Below, in pieces: positions 61,936 to 64,000 of a stretch of DNA of 64,000 bases; positions within the stretch are counted from its first letter, which is position 1, and each line of letters begins with the position of its first letter. The stretch covers positions 62,001-126,000 of the forward strand of contig NZ_JYMR01000016.1 of NCBI RefSeq assembly GCF_000938255.1, written 5' to 3'. The notes under the pieces are model-generated. The model saw only the letters and a list, made by a program, of their open reading frames with translations. It was not told the DNA's origin and made no database searches. Made by a program: the position numbers and the translations under genes. The stretch comes from Bradyrhizobium sp. LTSP849. Its GTDB lineage: Bacteria > Pseudomonadota > Alphaproteobacteria > Rhizobiales > Xanthobacteraceae.

Positions 61936-63174
61936 ATGACACGCCAGGAGGCTCGTGACCACGAGCAGCGTGACCAGGATGCTGCGCTTTCACGACGAAC
62001 ACTAGTCCAGGGGCTTGCGCTCGGGGCCGCGGCCACCATGGCCGGAACTGGCGCCGCGCTGGCCCAAACGGGACCTGCCGCGCCGCCGACCACGATCACC
62101 ACCCCGCCGCGCGACTTCGGCCCCAACGGCGCGCCGACCACCTATTTCTGGGACCCTGACATCCTCGCGGTCGATCCGTCCTTCAACGATCTGGCGCAGC
62201 CCAACACCGCGATCAAGCGGCTCTACACCGGCGTGCTCTGGGCCGAAGGTCCGGCGTGGAGCGCGCAAGGAAGATATCTGTTGTGGAGCGACATTCCCAA
62301 TAACCGGCAGATGCGCTGGAGCGAGGATGACGGCCGCGTCAGCGTGTTTCGTGCGCCCTCCAACAACTCCAACGGCAATTCGTTCGACTTCCAGGGCCGC
62401 CAGCTCTCCTGCGAACATCTGACCCGGCGGGTGACGCGCTACGAGCATGACGGCACTGCCATCGTGCTGTGCGACAATTACAACGGCAAGCGCCTGAACT
62501 CGCCGAACGACGTCGTCGCGCATCCCGACGGCAGCTACTGGTTCACCGATCCGCCCTATGGCGGGCAGCTCTATGAAGGCGAGCCCGACGCTGCGGGCGG
62601 ACCGAGCAATGCGGGCGGCAAGCTCAATCCGCGGATCGGACAGCCGGCAGGCTTCACACCGGGCAAGCGCGAGCTGCCGACCAACTGCTATCGCATCGAC
62701 CCCTCTGGCCGCGTCGACCTCGTCGTCACCGAGGATCAGGTGCCCGATCCGAACGGCCTGTGCTTCTCGCCCGATTTCAAGAAGCTCTATGTCGTCTCTA
62801 CCGGCAAAGGCCCCGGCGACACTGGCCGCGGCGGCAATGGCGAGATCTTTGTGTTCGACGTTGGCAGCGACAACAAGCTCTCCAACCCCAAGAAGTTCAG
62901 CGACTGCGTGATCGACGGCGTGAAGTGCGGGCCTGACGGCGTGCGCTGCGACGTCAACGGCAATGTCTGGGCCTCCAGCAATGCCGGCCGCGCGGTCGGC
63001 TACAACGGCGTGACGACATGGTCGCCGGATGGCAAGCTGCTCGGCCGTATTCGCCTGCCGGAAGTGTGCGGCAACATCTGCTTCGGCGGCCCCAAGCGCA
63101 ACCGCCTGTTCATGGCCGCGAGCCAGTCGCTCTACGCCGTGTACACGGCGACGCAAGGTGCGGGGCCGGGCTGA
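61936..63174 (+). CDS. Tat-exported SMP-30/gluconolactonase-like protein
   Basis: 412 aa from the ATG at 61936, behind GGGAGGA; the frame is open further upstream. The Tat signal is SRRTLVQGLALGAAATMAGT. The beta-propeller motifs are LYTGVLWAEGPAWSAQGRYL, NGKRLNSPNDVVAHPDGSYW, FTDPPYGG and EDQVPDPNGLCFSPD; the Glu, Asn and Asp metal ligands of SMP-30 lactonases are present. It probably hydrolyses a sugar or aromatic lactone in the periplasm. A strong terminator follows. Confidence 0.9.
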   Translation: MTRQEARDHEQRDQDAALSRRTLVQGLALGAAATMAGTGAALAQTGPAAPPTTITTPPRDFGPNGAPTTYFWDPDILAVDPSFNDLAQPNTAIKRLYTGVLWAEGPAWSAQGRYLLWSDIPNNRQMRWSEDDGRVSVFRAPSNNSNGNSFDFQGRQLSCEHLTRRVTRYEHDGTAIVLCDNYNGKRLNSPNDVVAHPDGSYWFTDPPYGGQLYEGEPDAAGGPSNAGGKLNPRIGQPAGFTPGKRELPTNCYRIDPSGRVDLVVTEDQVPDPNGLCFSPDFKKLYVVSTGKGPGDTGRGGNGEIFVFDVGSDNKLSNPKKFSDCVIDGVKCGPDGVRCDVNGNVWASSNAGRAVGYNGVTTWSPDGKLLGRIRLPEVCGNICFGGPKRNRLFMAASQSLYAVYTATQGAGPG

Positions 63175-63197
63175 CGCGCGCAAGCCGGACCACGACA

Positions 63198-63233
63198 CGG
63201 CGCCGGCGTGCCTCGCCGGCGCCGGATTGTTTT
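63198..63233 (+). terminator. Rho-independent terminator after the SMP-30-like gene
   Basis: CGGCGCCGGCG (63198-63208) and CGCCGGCGCCG (63214-63224) form a perfect 11-bp stem; GATTGTTTT follows. Confidence 0.85.
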
Positions 63234-63290
63234 AATGGTCTGCTCGATGCGTGAGCTGGGCGCAACAGAGGTGACTCGCGGACCGGGCGC

Positions 63291-64000
63291 GTGATAATTG
63301 AGCTATGGCTGACTGACAAAATTCGCGTTGTTGTTCTCTATGGCGGCAGGTCCGGTGAGCATGAGGTCTCGCTGAAATCGGCTGCCTCCGTGCTCCATCA
63401 TCTCGACCGCGAGCGCTTCGAGGTGATCCCGGTCTCGATCGACAAGGCCGGACGCTGGCAGTGGAACGATCTTCGTTCGATCGATCAGGCGCACGCGACG
63501 TCCTTGCCGATCCTGGCTGATGCACCCGAGATGCGGCTCGCGAGGGGCGCGAGCGGACGCGGCGTCCTCACGCCAATTTCCGCAGGAGTGGCCGATCCGA
63601 TCGAGATCGATGTCGTCTTTCCGGTCATGCATGGGCCCCTTTGCGAGGACGGCGCCGTGCAGGGCCTGCTGGAATTGACCGACGTCGCCTATGTCGGATC
63701 AGGCGTCCTCGCCTCCGCCGTCGGCATGGACAAGGATATCGCGAAGCGGCTCGCCGAATTTGCCGGCATTCCGGTCGCGCCCTATCGCGTGCTCACCCGC
63801 AAGGCCTTCATTGGGGATCGCAGCTCATCTCTCGCCAAAGCGATCGAGGGCTTGACGCTCCCGGTCTTCGTCAAGCCGTGCAACATGGGCTCCAGCGTCG
63901 GCATTCACAAGGTGAAGGCGTGGGATGCGCTGGGACCGGCGCTTGACGATGCGTTTCGCTACGATGTGAAGGTGCTGATCGAACAGGGCATCGACGCGCG
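63291..64000 (+). CDS. ddl: D-alanine--D-alanine ligase (3' end outside window)
   Basis: Forward frame open to the window edge (236 codons). It reads TDKIRVVVLYGGRSGEHEVS, then DVVFPVMHGPLCEDGAVQGL, VAYVGSGVLASAVGMDKDIA and PVFVKPCNMGSSVGIHKV: the ATP-grasp Ddl pattern with the HGxxGEDG-like loop (here HGPLCEDG). The start is uncertain: a GTG at 63291 adds nine residues, while homologues usually begin at MTDK, where this sequence has CTG (63309); the nearby ATG at 63305 is out of frame and hits a stop. Makes the D-Ala-D-Ala of peptidoglycan in the cytoplasm. Confidence 0.9.
   Translation, partial: MIIELWLTDKIRVVVLYGGRSGEHEVSLKSAASVLHHLDRERFEVIPVSIDKAGRWQWNDLRSIDQAHATSLPILADAPEMRLARGASGRGVLTPISAGVADPIEIDVVFPVMHGPLCEDGAVQGLLELTDVAYVGSGVLASAVGMDKDIAKRLAEFAGIPVAPYRVLTRKAFIGDRSSSLAKAIEGLTLPVFVKPCNMGSSVGIHKVKAWDALGPALDDAFRYDVKVLIEQGIDA

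Noticed and set aside
62002..63198. Long reverse ORF of 398 codons
   Set aside because: Antisense shadow of the SMP-30-like gene with no ribosome site and low-complexity composition.

Overview
The window looks like a chromosomal stretch of a Bradyrhizobium/Rhodopseudomonas-type alphaproteobacterium. The right end (about 56.7-64 kb) reads as ordinary core genome: tRNA-Lys, a Spy/CpxP-like protein, a TRAP-type DctP binding protein, leuA with a candidate leucine leader peptide, a Tat-exported SMP-30-like protein and a D-Ala-D-Ala ligase cut by the window edge. The palindromic intergenic repeats here are of the kind common in this lineage. Most of what lies to the left is accessory and mosaic: catabolic cassettes, many one-component regulators, gene fragments, deletion fusions, IS remnants and tRNA 3' fragments that look like old attachment sites. 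Layout: 0-4 kb, a class III cyclase (partial), a Tat-exported alpha/beta hydrolase divergent from a TetR regulator with a palindromic operator, and gene debris. 4-12.8 kb, a catabolic cluster around an IclR regulator: substrate-binding protein, two SDRs, a CaiB/BaiF CoA-transferase, a VOC protein, an MHS-type permease, a MaoC/HTD2-like dehydratase and a tautomerase. Two intergenic regions share a 14-bp palindromic site. 12.8-17 kb, two AraC regulators and a tannase/feruloyl esterase. 17-24.2 kb, tRNA remnants and heavily rearranged DNA: quinone oxidoreductase, frameshifted crcB, an imuB fragment, an amidase and its deleted copy, and an aldehyde dehydrogenase fused to the tail of a DJ-1/PfpI protein. 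24.7-31.7 kb, a large winged-helix/ATPase regulator, an MFS transporter and a divergent pair of DJ-1/PfpI genes. 32.2-46 kb, the most striking block: a PhnF-like GntR regulator, a GNAT, ornithine carbamoyltransferase, an amidase, a full PhnC-D-E-E type ABC transporter, an ArgE-like deacylase, a true ornithine cyclodeaminase plus a second family member, then phosphonoacetate hydrolase and a phosphoglycolate-phosphatase-like HAD enzyme. 46-54.7 kb, LysR regulators, a LuxR/LuxI quorum-sensing pair, IS and gene fragments, and the tail of a conjugative trb operon (trbI end plus a DUF2274 protein) ending at a tRNA-Met 3' fragment. 55.1-56.8 kb, an excisionase-like gene and a divergent integrase next to an intact tRNA-Lys. 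How the genes may work together: in the 32-46 kb block every metabolic arm converges either on ornithine (deacylase, OTC, cyclodeaminase) or on phosphonoacetate. The simplest reading is uptake and breakdown of a conjugate that joins the two, resembling the known synthetic OTC inhibitor N-delta-(phosphonoacetyl)-ornithine. This is inference; the sequence shows only the gene set, its operon structure and shared operator-like motifs. The quorum-sensing pair, trbI tail, tRNA fragments and integrase indicate that at least part of the accessory DNA came with integrative conjugative elements that are now decayed. Each ORF was judged by eye from its translation; no database search was run.
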